A stretch of DNA of 5,303 nucleotides from Acidobacteriota bacterium (GTDB lineage: Bacteria > Acidobacteriota > Terriglobia > UBA7540), in the NCBI GenBank assembly GCA_003224665.1, contig QHZM01000412.1, forward strand, positions 1 to 5,303. Direction: 5' to 3'. The notes below the pieces were generated by a model that was not told where the DNA came from, ran no database searches, and saw only the letters and a list, made by a program, of their open reading frames with translations. A program made the translations under genes and the position numbers. Shown piece by piece: positions 1 to 5,303 of this stretch (the first letter of the stretch is position 1; each line of letters begins with the position of its first letter).

Positions 1-2698
1 AGTTTGCAAGAGCGTAGGAAAGGAAGTCATGAGAGGAGAGCAGGCTCGAGTTAGACCAACCTTTTTCGGCTCTAAGCGTGAAGCGCAAATGCCGTTCGGC
101 TTCGGCCAGCATACCCCCTTCGAGGTAAGCGTGGCCCACGGCCAGCGCAAATTGTTTCCGGTGCCGAGCCACCAGTTGGGGCCAATCGGTGATCACCTGC
201 TGCCATTTCCCTGCGTAAGCGGCCGCCGACAAACGGTCCAATTCCACCGTCTTCACGGCCATGTAGTCCCCAATCCAGGGCGCGAGCGACGCGCGCAAAG
301 ACGCGAATTCTTTTTCGCCCACCACGTCGTTCTTCAGGATCAAGTAGGCTATTCCGCGGATGCCTGCTGCCCAGACTAATGTGTGGCGGCGCCCAAGGGC
401 CAGGGCAGCCTCCGGTTGCCGCTGCTCGAAATAAACCTCGGCCGCTTTGAGCAGCGGCGTGCCAGCCCTGTACGGGTTCAGTTTCGAGAAAATTTGTGTT
501 GCCTCCTCATAATGCGGGACGGCCCGATCGAGCCGGCCGCGCCCCACCTCGATATCTCCCATAACAGAGGCCGCTTGCGCCCGCTCCCCGGCACTACCTT
601 TTTCGTAAACCGATTGGGCGCTGGCCTCCGCGAGGGAATACTTGCCCTCATGCAAGTAAGTCAGCGCAATCTTTAAGGAGGATGACGTGGCCCAACTCGG
701 GTTCAACTGCTGGTTCTTGCGGTAGGCTGCGACCGCGTCTTCGTAACGATCGTTCATGGCCAGCACGTCACCCCGGCTATCGATGGGGTTGGGATCATTC
801 GGGGGAAGGAGCGAGGCGTAACGGTCAAGTGAACTCAGGGCGCGAGACAGATCGCCTTCGAAGCCGTAGGTGTAACCGAGCAAGTTGTAAGCCAGTGGCT
901 GGCGCTCATCCAAGCGCACAATTTCTTCCAGGACGGGCTTTGTCTCAGCAGCTCTCCACTCTTCGTGTCGTACGATTGCAAGCTGGAAGCGCGGCTCGAT
1001 TTCACGCGGGAACTCTCGCAGCGTCGTTTGCAGGACTTTATCGGCTTCATCCAGGCGGCCGTCGAAGCCAAGCTGTACGGCCTGTATCAGCAGTTTCTGT
1101 TCCCGGGGCAGTGGCAGACGCTCGGTAAGCTGCGTGGCGCGGCCTATGGCCTGGCGCGCCGAGGGGAAGTCGCGGAAAGAGAGGACGTTTGCAAGCTGGT
1201 AGTACGCCATCGCGAATTGGGGATCAAGTTGCGTGGTCTGCTGGAACGACTCGGCCGCTTCATCGGTCATGAATCGATCAAAATAACTGCGACCTTCTTC
1301 ATAGGCGCGCAGGGCGCCGATATTAGAAGTGAGGCTGGCCTCAACGCTGGGCGGTGAAGCGGCCTCCGCAGGAGCCAGGCGCGCCAGAATGCCCGCAGTG
1401 GCCCGGTCCACCATGGCGAAGACGGCCTGCGCGTCTTCGCCCTCCACTTTGTCCGCGAAGATTACTTTGCCCGTGGCCGTCTCCTGAATGCGCAGGTCAA
1501 GGCGGAGGCGTTGGCCCACCTTGAGCAGCGCGCCGCTCAAGAACAGGTCGGCGCGCGCTTCCTGCGCCACGGCCCGGGCCTCGCCCGCGGGCAACTTGCC
1601 TTCCTGCTTCACCCGCCGCCGGGTCAAGTCCCGAACGCGCTCGGTCGAGATGACGCTCAACGTCTTCGATTGCGCCAGGTTGGTGGTCAGCAGCTCGGCG
1701 ACCCCGCTCTCGAGCCATTCGAGCGTGGGGTCTTGCGAGAGGTTTTCAATCTCAACCACGGCCAGGACACTTGGAGAGCCAGGCGGGCGCGCCCGCCCAA
1801 GGAAAAGAGGGGCCCATTTCCAAACGAGGGCCGCGATCAGCAAGACCGCTACCGCCGCGGCGGAAACAGGCAGCGCCAGTCGTGAGACCCGCCGTGGCCG
1901 CGTATCCTGGGCGACCACTTGCTCCGCGCTGCTGTCCCGCTTCAGCCGCCGCAGGTCCACGAGCATCTCCTTGGCCGACTGGTAGCGGACGTTGCGGTCT
2001 TTCTCGAGTGCCTTGCTGACAACTTCTCCGAGCTTGAGCGGAATTTCGGGGTTCAGGCGGAGGGGCTGGATCGGCGTTCGCTCGAGGATGGCGTTGAAGA
2101 TGACCGCCGACGTATGGCCCATGAAGGGCGGGCGGCCCGTAGCCATTTCGTAGAGCACCGCGCCGAAGGAGAAAAGGTCAGTGCGGGCGTCGAGCTCTTC
2201 GCCACGCGCCTGCTCGGGCGACATATAGGCCACCGTCCCCAGGGCCACGCCGGGGCTGGTAAGGAGCTCTTCCGTCGCGCCAACCGTTTGCAGCGGGGAG
2301 GAATGCGCGGCGCCCACGCCTTCCGCCACGCGCTTCGGCTCGGGGGCCAGCTTGGCCAGCCCGAAGTCGAGGATTTTCACCTGGCCGCGCCGCGTGACGA
2401 AGATATTCGCGGGCTTGATGTCGCGGTGGATGATCCCCTGCATGGAGATGAAGGGCTGGCCTGCGTGCTCGCCGATCTCGTAAATGGTGCAGATATTGGG
2501 GTGGTCGAGGGCGGAGGCGGCGCGCGCTTCTCGCTGGAAGCGCTCGAGCGACTGGCGGTCCCTGGCCAGGTCTTCCGGGAGGAACTTGAGGGCGACGGGG
2601 CGGGCGAGCTTGGTGTCTTCGGCCTTATAGACGACGCCCATTCCACCACCGCCCAGTTTTTCCAGGATGCGATAGTGGGAGACGCTCCTGCCAATCAT
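1..2698 (-). CDS. Membrane-anchored Ser/Thr protein kinase (PknB-like) with TolB/CsgG-like domain and TPR repeats; 3' end outside window
   Basis: The frame is open for 899 codons and runs off the left edge. Seen in order: kinase N-lobe with glycine loop GGGGMGVVY (16-24), VALK lysine K38 and alphaC glutamate E57; catalytic loop HRDIKPAN (91-98); DFG (111-113); a long Ser/Thr-rich activation segment ending in SPE (160-162); DLFSFG (174-179); C-lobe end near 254. A single membrane helix follows at about 273-293, then a TolB/CsgG-like alpha/beta domain (about 310-440), then TPR-type helical repeats from about 460 to the edge (clear repeats near 460-495 and 603-632). In this family the cytosolic kinase phosphorylates Ser/Thr on partner proteins and the TPR half is a protein-binding, probably extracytoplasmic, region. 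The hinge plus helices alphaD and alphaE are missing between Q87 and G88, so activity is doubtful. The ATG at 2698 matches the usual family start; it has a weak AGGGTG ribosome site and its own promoter. Relatives suggest only a few dozen residues lie beyond the edge. The partner is unknown. Confidence 0.94.
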   Translation of the reverse strand, partial: MIGRSVSHYRILEKLGGGGMGVVYKAEDTKLARPVALKFLPEDLARDRQSLERFQREARAASALDHPNICTIYEIGEHAGQPFISMQGIIHRDIKPANIFVTRRGQVKILDFGLAKLAPEPKRVAEGVGAAHSSPLQTVGATEELLTSPGVALGTVAYMSPEQARGEELDARTDLFSFGAVLYEMATGRPPFMGHTSAVIFNAILERTPIQPLRLNPEIPLKLGEVVSKALEKDRNVRYQSAKEMLVDLRRLKRDSSAEQVVAQDTRPRRVSRLALPVSAAAVAVLLIAALVWKWAPLFLGRARPPGSPSVLAVVEIENLSQDPTLEWLESGVAELLTTNLAQSKTLSVISTERVRDLTRRRVKQEGKLPAGEARAVAQEARADLFLSGALLKVGQRLRLDLRIQETATGKVIFADKVEGEDAQAVFAMVDRATAGILARLAPAEAASPPSVEASLTSNIGALRAYEEGRSYFDRFMTDEAAESFQQTTQLDPQFAMAYYQLANVLSFRDFPSARQAIGRATQLTERLPLPREQKLLIQAVQLGFDGRLDEADKVLQTTLREFPREIEPRFQLAIVRHEEWRAAETKPVLEEIVRLDERQPLAYNLLGYTYGFEGDLSRALSSLDRYASLLPPNDPNPIDSRGDVLAMNDRYEDAVAAYRKNQQLNPSWATSSSLKIALTYLHEGKYSLAEASAQSVYEKGSAGERAQAASVMGDIEVGRGRLDRAVPHYEEATQIFSKLNPYRAGTPLLKAAEVYFEQRQPEAALALGRRHTLVWAAGIRGIAYLILKNDVVGEKEFASLRASLAPWIGDYMAVKTVELDRLSAAAYAGKWQQVITDWPQLVARHRKQFALAVGHAYLEGGMLAEAERHLRFTLRAEKGWSNSSLLSSHDFLSYALAN
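2435..2440 (-). other. In-frame deletion junction within the kinase domain
   Basis: Here the kinase reads PFISMQ directly followed by GIIHRDIKPAN. In related kinases the gatekeeper-hinge sequence (M-E/Q then a [YFL]-L-x-G hinge) is followed by about 38 residues forming helices alphaD and alphaE and ending in A-H-x-x-G before I-x-H-R-D. That block is absent and the frame is kept, as expected for loss of about 114 bp. The flanking CAG codon (Q87) could be a remnant of short homology, because relatives often have a Gln or Lys just before the Gly of GIIHRD. The estimate of missing length comes from my knowledge of the family, not from an alignment. Confidence 0.8.
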
Positions 2699-2723
2699 GG
2701 TGCACCCTGTATCGGGGCCGCCC

Positions 2724-2752
2724 ATCTTAGAATTGCCACAAGGGCAAGTCAA
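2724..2752 (-). promoter_or_regulatory. Sigma70-type promoter for the kinase gene
   Basis: Read on the minus strand, TTGACT (2752-2747) is followed by 17 bp and TAAGAT (2729-2724), with five of six and four of six consensus matches. The predicted transcript would start near 2717, giving a leader of about 18 nt with a weak AGGGTG (2708-2703) before the ATG at 2698. The kinase can therefore be transcribed independently of the amidohydrolase gene upstream. An in-frame ATG at 2725 overlaps the -10 box and cannot be the start of a transcript from this promoter. Confidence 0.6.
2733..2747. repeat. Inverted repeat in the kinase promoter spacer (TTGCC-N5-GGCAA)
   Basis: The arms TTGCC (2733-2737) and GGCAA (2743-2747) are perfect complements with a 5-bp centre. 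They lie almost exactly between the -35 and -10 elements of the kinase promoter. A dimeric regulator bound here would block RNA polymerase, so this is a candidate operator. The arms are only 5 bp, so chance is possible. Confidence 0.35.
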
Positions 2753-2814
2753 CGCGCGCGGGCGCTTTTCGGAAGTTCCGGACGGATGACCATCGCGGTC
2801 CCGTGTGTGAGGCG

Positions 2815-3801
2815 CTACGTCTGCACTTTCTTGAGCAGAGACTGCAGGTTTTCGGAAAAAATCTTCCTCTTTTGTTCCTCCGTTAAAAACGCGTTCTTAA
2901 TTCGCGCGATGACCGTTCCGGGGTCGTTGATGGAAAAGTCCGAGCCGAACAGCACGCGGTCCGCGCCGATGGTCTTGACCGCGTATTCGAGCATGCCCAC
3001 GCGGTCGTGGCCGTATCCGGAAGTGTCGAGGTAGCAGTTCTTGTTTTGGGCGACGAGGTCGATCCGCTTGAAGATGTGGTCATACTCGTGGCCGTCGCCG
3101 AAGTGAGGGAAGACGATGGTAGCCTGGGGAAATTTCTTGATGATGTATTCCATCTCTGTGAGCTCGGTATGCACATCGAGGACCATGTTGTTTTTGACGA
3201 CCTGATCGACGAGCGATTCGAACTCCTTGATGGTGTACTCGAAAGGCGGCATGTAGTTGCACAGTTCTCCCACCCAGACGAAGCCAAACTGCCTGCGGCA
3301 GTCCTCGATTTCCCGCAACGCCTCGTCAATAAAGAGCGGGTTCACCACGCACGCTCCGAGGAAGCGTCCCTTGTACTTCTCCACATACCGGGCGACTTCC
3401 CGGTTGCCGGCAATAAACTCGGCCGGAGTCTTGGCTTCCTGGCAGCGCACGGAGTTGATGATGCCGCGCTCGACGCCCGTTCGATCGAGGTAGCCAACAA
3501 ACTCTTCAAAGGTCCGCGTCACGGGATACCACTGCCAGACGTGCCCGCCCTCGGTGGGGCAGTGGAGGTGCGCGTCGAAGACCGCCGTGGGTTCGTGCCT
3601 TTTTGGCACAGGGCCTTGTCGGCTGGCCGGAGCCTGCGGCTCGGGCGGAATTGGATGCGGCTCCCCATGCGAAGTATCGGGGCGAGGCCCCTTCGCGGCC
3701 GGCGCAGGACGGGGAGAGGCGGCGAAAGTTCCGGATAAGAAACAGAAAGTCTTCTTCAGAAACTGCCGCCGGCGGTGTTCGTGGTGGTGAAAAATGCTCA
3801 T
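2815..3801 (-). CDS. Tat-exported metal-dependent amidohydrolase (amidohydrolase family 2, TIM-barrel)
   Basis: The 328-residue protein has an export signal, a Pro-rich linker and a TIM-barrel hydrolase domain. The N-terminus is HHHEH (5-9), then RRQFLK (11-16), matching the twin-arginine consensus RRxFLK, a short hydrophobic stretch (18-28) and a possible AxA cleavage site (33-35). The linker runs to about 73. Family metal and catalytic residues are visible: H78 and H80 in DAHLH, H211 in DVHTE, H233 in PHFG and D288 in GSDF; E179 in GEL lies on an inner strand. Family members hydrolyse or decarboxylate small carboxylated or cyclic substrates using one divalent metal; the substrate here cannot be read from sequence. 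The ATG at 3801 is chosen because GGAGG lies 5 nt upstream and the Tat motif follows; a TTG at 3858 would add 19 residues without a visible ribosome site. The kinase gene follows after 116 bp in the same direction. No terminator is visible between them, so partial read-through is possible. Confidence 0.9.
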   Translation of the reverse strand: MSIFHHHEHRRRQFLKKTFCFLSGTFAASPRPAPAAKGPRPDTSHGEPHPIPPEPQAPASRQGPVPKRHEPTAVFDAHLHCPTEGGHVWQWYPVTRTFEEFVGYLDRTGVERGIINSVRCQEAKTPAEFIAGNREVARYVEKYKGRFLGACVVNPLFIDEALREIEDCRRQFGFVWVGELCNYMPPFEYTIKEFESLVDQVVKNNMVLDVHTELTEMEYIIKKFPQATIVFPHFGDGHEYDHIFKRIDLVAQNKNCYLDTSGYGHDRVGMLEYAVKTIGADRVLFGSDFSINDPGTVIARIKNAFLTEEQKRKIFSENLQSLLKKVQT

Positions 3802-3806
3802 CGCTC

Positions 3807-3811
3807 CCTCC
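3807..3811 (-). promoter_or_regulatory. Ribosome binding site of the amidohydrolase gene
   Basis: GGAGG on the minus strand, 5 nt before the ATG at 3801, inside a purine-rich GGGAGGGAG run. It is the strongest Shine-Dalgarno match at any of the three gene starts and decides the 3801 start over the upstream TTG at 3858. Confidence 0.75.
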
Positions 3812-3816
3812 CGGCC

Positions 3817-3849
3817 AAAAGGTGAGCGCACGCTACCACAACGCTCACC
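3817..3849 (-). promoter_or_regulatory. Hairpin-forming leader of the amidohydrolase gene with alternative pairing and a T run (attenuator-like)
   Basis: GGTGAGCG (3821-3828) and CGCTCACC (3842-3849) are perfect 8-bp complements separated by 13 nt. Between them CGCTACC (3831-3837) can also pair with GGTGAGCG apart from one bulged base, so two hairpins compete for the same arm. On the minus strand the longer stem is followed directly by TTTT (3820-3817), about 15 nt before the start codon. This resembles a weak intrinsic terminator with an alternative structure. It could equally be a DNA operator or chance in GC-rich DNA. The T run is short and no leader peptide or known riboswitch pattern is evident. 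Confidence 0.4.
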
Positions 3850-3942
3850 CGCCTGCAATTCGCGGCACCGGGCGATCTACGACCGGACCTCAAGCCCGGC
3901 GTGTTTGCTTCTCGCGGTAGCGGGCGGGAAGCCTTCCGCAGA
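3850..3942. other. Remainder of the divergent intergenic region, no gene
   Basis: This is the middle of the 182-bp gap between the divergent amidohydrolase and purD starts. The amidohydrolase promoter should lie here on the minus strand, but I find no convincing -35/-10 pair. GGAAG-C-CTTCC (3927-3937) is a perfect short palindrome just upstream of the purD -35 box. CCGGGC (3868-3873) and GCCCGG (3894-3899) could pair across 20 nt. Neither is strong enough to name a function. Confidence 0.4.
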
Positions 3943-3970
3943 TTGACAAACGGCACTCTGTGCCGATAGT
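3943..3970 (+). promoter_or_regulatory. Sigma70-type promoter of purD
   Basis: A perfect TTGACA (3943-3948) is followed by 16 bp and GATAGT (3965-3970), a four-of-six -10 match. Transcription would be expected to start near 3977, only about 7 nt before the purD ATG. The implied mRNA is leaderless or nearly so, which agrees with the lack of a Shine-Dalgarno sequence there. Confidence 0.6.
3951..3965. repeat. Palindrome in the purD promoter spacer (CGGCAC-TCT-GTGCCG)
   Basis: Two perfect 6-bp complementary arms surround a 3-bp centre. They fill the spacer between the -35 and -10 boxes and touch the first base of the -10. That position is typical of a repressor operator. I do not recognise the sequence as a known purine-regulator box, so the cognate protein is unknown. 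Confidence 0.45.
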
Positions 3971-3983
3971 GTAGCGCGCGGCT

Positions 3984-5303
3984 ATGAAAATCCTCGTCCT
4001 CGGCTCCGGCGGACGTGAGCACGCGCTGACCTGGAAGCTGCGTGAGAGCCCGCACATGGAAGAGATTTACTGCGCTCCGGGAAACGCCGGGATCGCCCAG
4101 GAGGCCGAGTGCCTCCCGCTCGACCTTTCGAACCCCGCGGACGCCTTGGAGCTGGCCAAGAAGTTGCCTGCGGACTTTACGGTCGTCGGCCCGGAGGCGC
4201 CCCTCGTCGCAGGTGTCACGGACGAGTTTGAAAAGGCGGGCCTGGCCGTGATTGGCCCGAGCAAAGCGGCGGCCAGGCTCGAAGGGAGCAAGATTTTCGC
4301 CAAGCGGTTCATGGAGCGCCAGTGCATCCCGACGGCGACATTTGCGGTCGCTGAAAAATTTGACGATGCCCTCAAGGCCGTGACGGGATTTCGATTTCCG
4401 GTGGTGATCAAGGCGGACGGCCTCGCCGCAGGGAAAGGCGTTGTAATCGCTCGCAAGCGCGAAGAAGCCGAGGAGGCTCTGGATGGATTCATGCGCCGGA
4501 AGACCGTCGGCGCCGCCGGCGAGCGCGTCGTCCTCGAAGAGCATTTATTGGGGGAGGAAGTATCTTTCATAGTCTTGACCGACGGTCGCGCTGTCCTTCC
4601 GCTCGTCCCTGTGCAGGACCATAAACAGTTGCTCGACGATGACCAGGGCCCGAACACGGGGGGCATGGGCGCTTTCAGCTTCGACGCCTTGCTCAGCGAG
4701 CGCCAGACCGAGTATATCCTGACCCGGATTGTGGCTCCCACGCTGGCCGGCATCGCTGCCGACGGCGTTCCCTATCGCGGCTTCCTGTACTTCGGACTGA
4801 TCCTGACGGGCGAAGGGCCGAAGGTGCTCGAGTACAACGTCCGCCTGGGCGACCCCGAAGCGCAGGCGATCTTGATGCGCCTTCGGTCGGACCTGGTAGA
4901 ACTCCTGATGGCGCTGCAAGAGGGTCAACTCGGCGCCATTGAGGCGCGATGGAGTCCAAACCCCTCGGTTTGCGTGGTGCTGGCCTCCAAAGGTTACCCT
5001 GCAAGACCTGAGGTCGGAAAACGCATTACGGGATTCGAGGAGGCGGAAGCGCTGGGCGGCGTCAAAGTTTTCCACGCCGGGACAGAGGTCCGAAACGGCC
5101 AGCTCTTATCTGCCGGCGGGCGAGTCCTGGGAGTGACCGCGATCGGAGAAAATTTGCTTGCGGCCGTCGAGAAAACGTACGCGGCCGTCAGCAAAATCCA
5201 TTTCGAAGGGGTGCACTACCGGCGAGACATCGGAGCCAAGGGTTTGCGGAAGCTTCAGGAATCTGGGCGAGACGACTCGTCCGGCGGGGAACGGGAGGGT
5301 CGG
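3984..5303 (+). CDS. purD: Phosphoribosylamine-glycine ligase (GAR synthetase), open at right edge
   Basis: This cytosolic enzyme of de novo purine synthesis joins glycine to 5-phosphoribosylamine using ATP, giving GAR (EC 6.3.4.13). Visible in order: N-domain GSGGREHA (7-14), APGNAGIA (31-38) and VVGPEAPLV (67-75); ATP-grasp domain with KADGLAAGKG (143-152), QDHK (211-214), GPNTGGMG (222-229) and metal-binding LEYNVRLGDPE (282-292), where Leu replaces the more common Phe; then the C-terminal domain ending with HYRRDIGAKGL near 425. The ATG at 3984 is secure: an in-frame TAG lies at 3972-3974 and no other start codon falls between. There is no Shine-Dalgarno sequence, and the promoter sits so close that the message is probably leaderless. 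The family is usually about 420-430 residues. This frame continues 440 codons to the edge without a stop, ending in a charged, Gly/Ser-rich tail, so a short C-terminal extension is present. Orientation is divergent from the amidohydrolase and kinase. Confidence 0.97.
   Translation, partial: MKILVLGSGGREHALTWKLRESPHMEEIYCAPGNAGIAQEAECLPLDLSNPADALELAKKLPADFTVVGPEAPLVAGVTDEFEKAGLAVIGPSKAAARLEGSKIFAKRFMERQCIPTATFAVAEKFDDALKAVTGFRFPVVIKADGLAAGKGVVIARKREEAEEALDGFMRRKTVGAAGERVVLEEHLLGEEVSFIVLTDGRAVLPLVPVQDHKQLLDDDQGPNTGGMGAFSFDALLSERQTEYILTRIVAPTLAGIAADGVPYRGFLYFGLILTGEGPKVLEYNVRLGDPEAQAILMRLRSDLVELLMALQEGQLGAIEARWSPNPSVCVVLASKGYPARPEVGKRITGFEEAEALGGVKVFHAGTEVRNGQLLSAGGRVLGVTAIGENLLAAVEKTYAAVSKIHFEGVHYRRDIGAKGLRKLQESGRDDSSGGEREGR

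Noticed and set aside
2723..2725. Upstream in-frame ATG for the kinase
   Set aside because: It overlaps the predicted -10 box and would add nine residues not seen in the family, which usually begins with MIG or similar.
2770..2780. CGGAA-G-TTCCG palindrome as a terminator of the amidohydrolase gene
   Set aside because: The loop is one base and no T run follows on the minus strand, so it cannot act as an intrinsic terminator; it could at most be a small protein site.
1919..3034. 371-codon open frame on the plus strand
   Set aside because: It lies codon-for-codon opposite the kinase frame and runs past it into the amidohydrolase. It has no recognisable motif; GC-rich coding DNA commonly leaves this opposite frame open.
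3007..3738. 243-codon open frame on the plus strand
   Set aside because: It is antisense to the amidohydrolase, whose frame has a full set of family motifs and a ribosome site.
3856..3858. TTG start extending the amidohydrolase by 19 residues
   Set aside because: There is no ribosome site, it would bury the Tat motif further inside, and the ATG at 3801 has GGAGG at good spacing.
3868..3899. CCGGGC and GCCCGG arms as a hairpin
   Set aside because: A six-base GC-only match across a 20-nt loop is expected by chance in this composition, and no functional context supports it.
3798..4544. 248-codon open frame on the minus strand over purD and the divergent gap
   Set aside because: It is antisense to the well-conserved purD N-terminal half and overlaps the regulatory gap and amidohydrolase start. 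No domain is recognisable.
4545..5075. 176-codon open frame on the minus strand
   Set aside because: It is a shadow of the purD ATP-grasp and C-terminal coding region with no motif of its own.

Overview
The window looks like ordinary chromosomal DNA from a GC-rich bacterium, most likely an Acidobacteriota member. That guess rests on the style of the first gene: a Ser/Thr kinase opening with MIGRSVSHYRILEKLGGGGM, followed by a membrane segment, a TolB/CsgG-like domain and TPR repeats. This architecture is greatly expanded in that phylum. No marker gene settles the taxonomy. I see no RNA gene, mobile element or CRISPR array.

Layout: three protein genes fill almost everything. (1) On the minus strand, positions 2698 to 1 hold one open frame of at least 899 codons, a membrane-anchored eukaryotic-like Ser/Thr kinase with a TPR sensor or scaffold half. 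Its C-terminus lies beyond the left edge. (2) Upstream and in the same direction, 3801 to 2815 encodes a 328-residue metal-dependent amidohydrolase (amidohydrolase family 2) with a twin-arginine export signal. (3) Divergently on the plus strand, purD (phosphoribosylamine-glycine ligase, purine synthesis) begins at 3984 and is still open at the right edge after 440 codons.

Two intergenic gaps carry the regulation. The 116-bp gap between the amidohydrolase stop and the kinase start has a good sigma70-type promoter for the kinase (TTGACT-N17-TAAGAT) with an inverted repeat in its spacer. The 182-bp gap between the amidohydrolase and purD has a purD promoter (TTGACA-N16-GATAGT) with a perfect palindrome in its spacer. 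Its predicted start point lies only a few bases before the purD ATG. The amidohydrolase leader in the same gap has three mutually pairing arms next to a T run, which resembles an attenuator.

The most unusual observation is inside the kinase. The frame runs straight from the last N-lobe strand (...PFISMQ) into the catalytic loop (GIIHRDIKPAN). The hinge and helices alphaD and alphaE, roughly 38 residues in relatives, are absent without any loss of frame. All named catalytic motifs survive, yet the core of the C-lobe is gone. This is either a real in-frame deletion producing a dead or scaffold-only kinase, or an assembly collapse.

No common pathway links the three genes. The kinase and amidohydrolase could be functionally paired, both acting at or beyond the membrane, but only co-orientation supports this. 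purD is a housekeeping neighbour.
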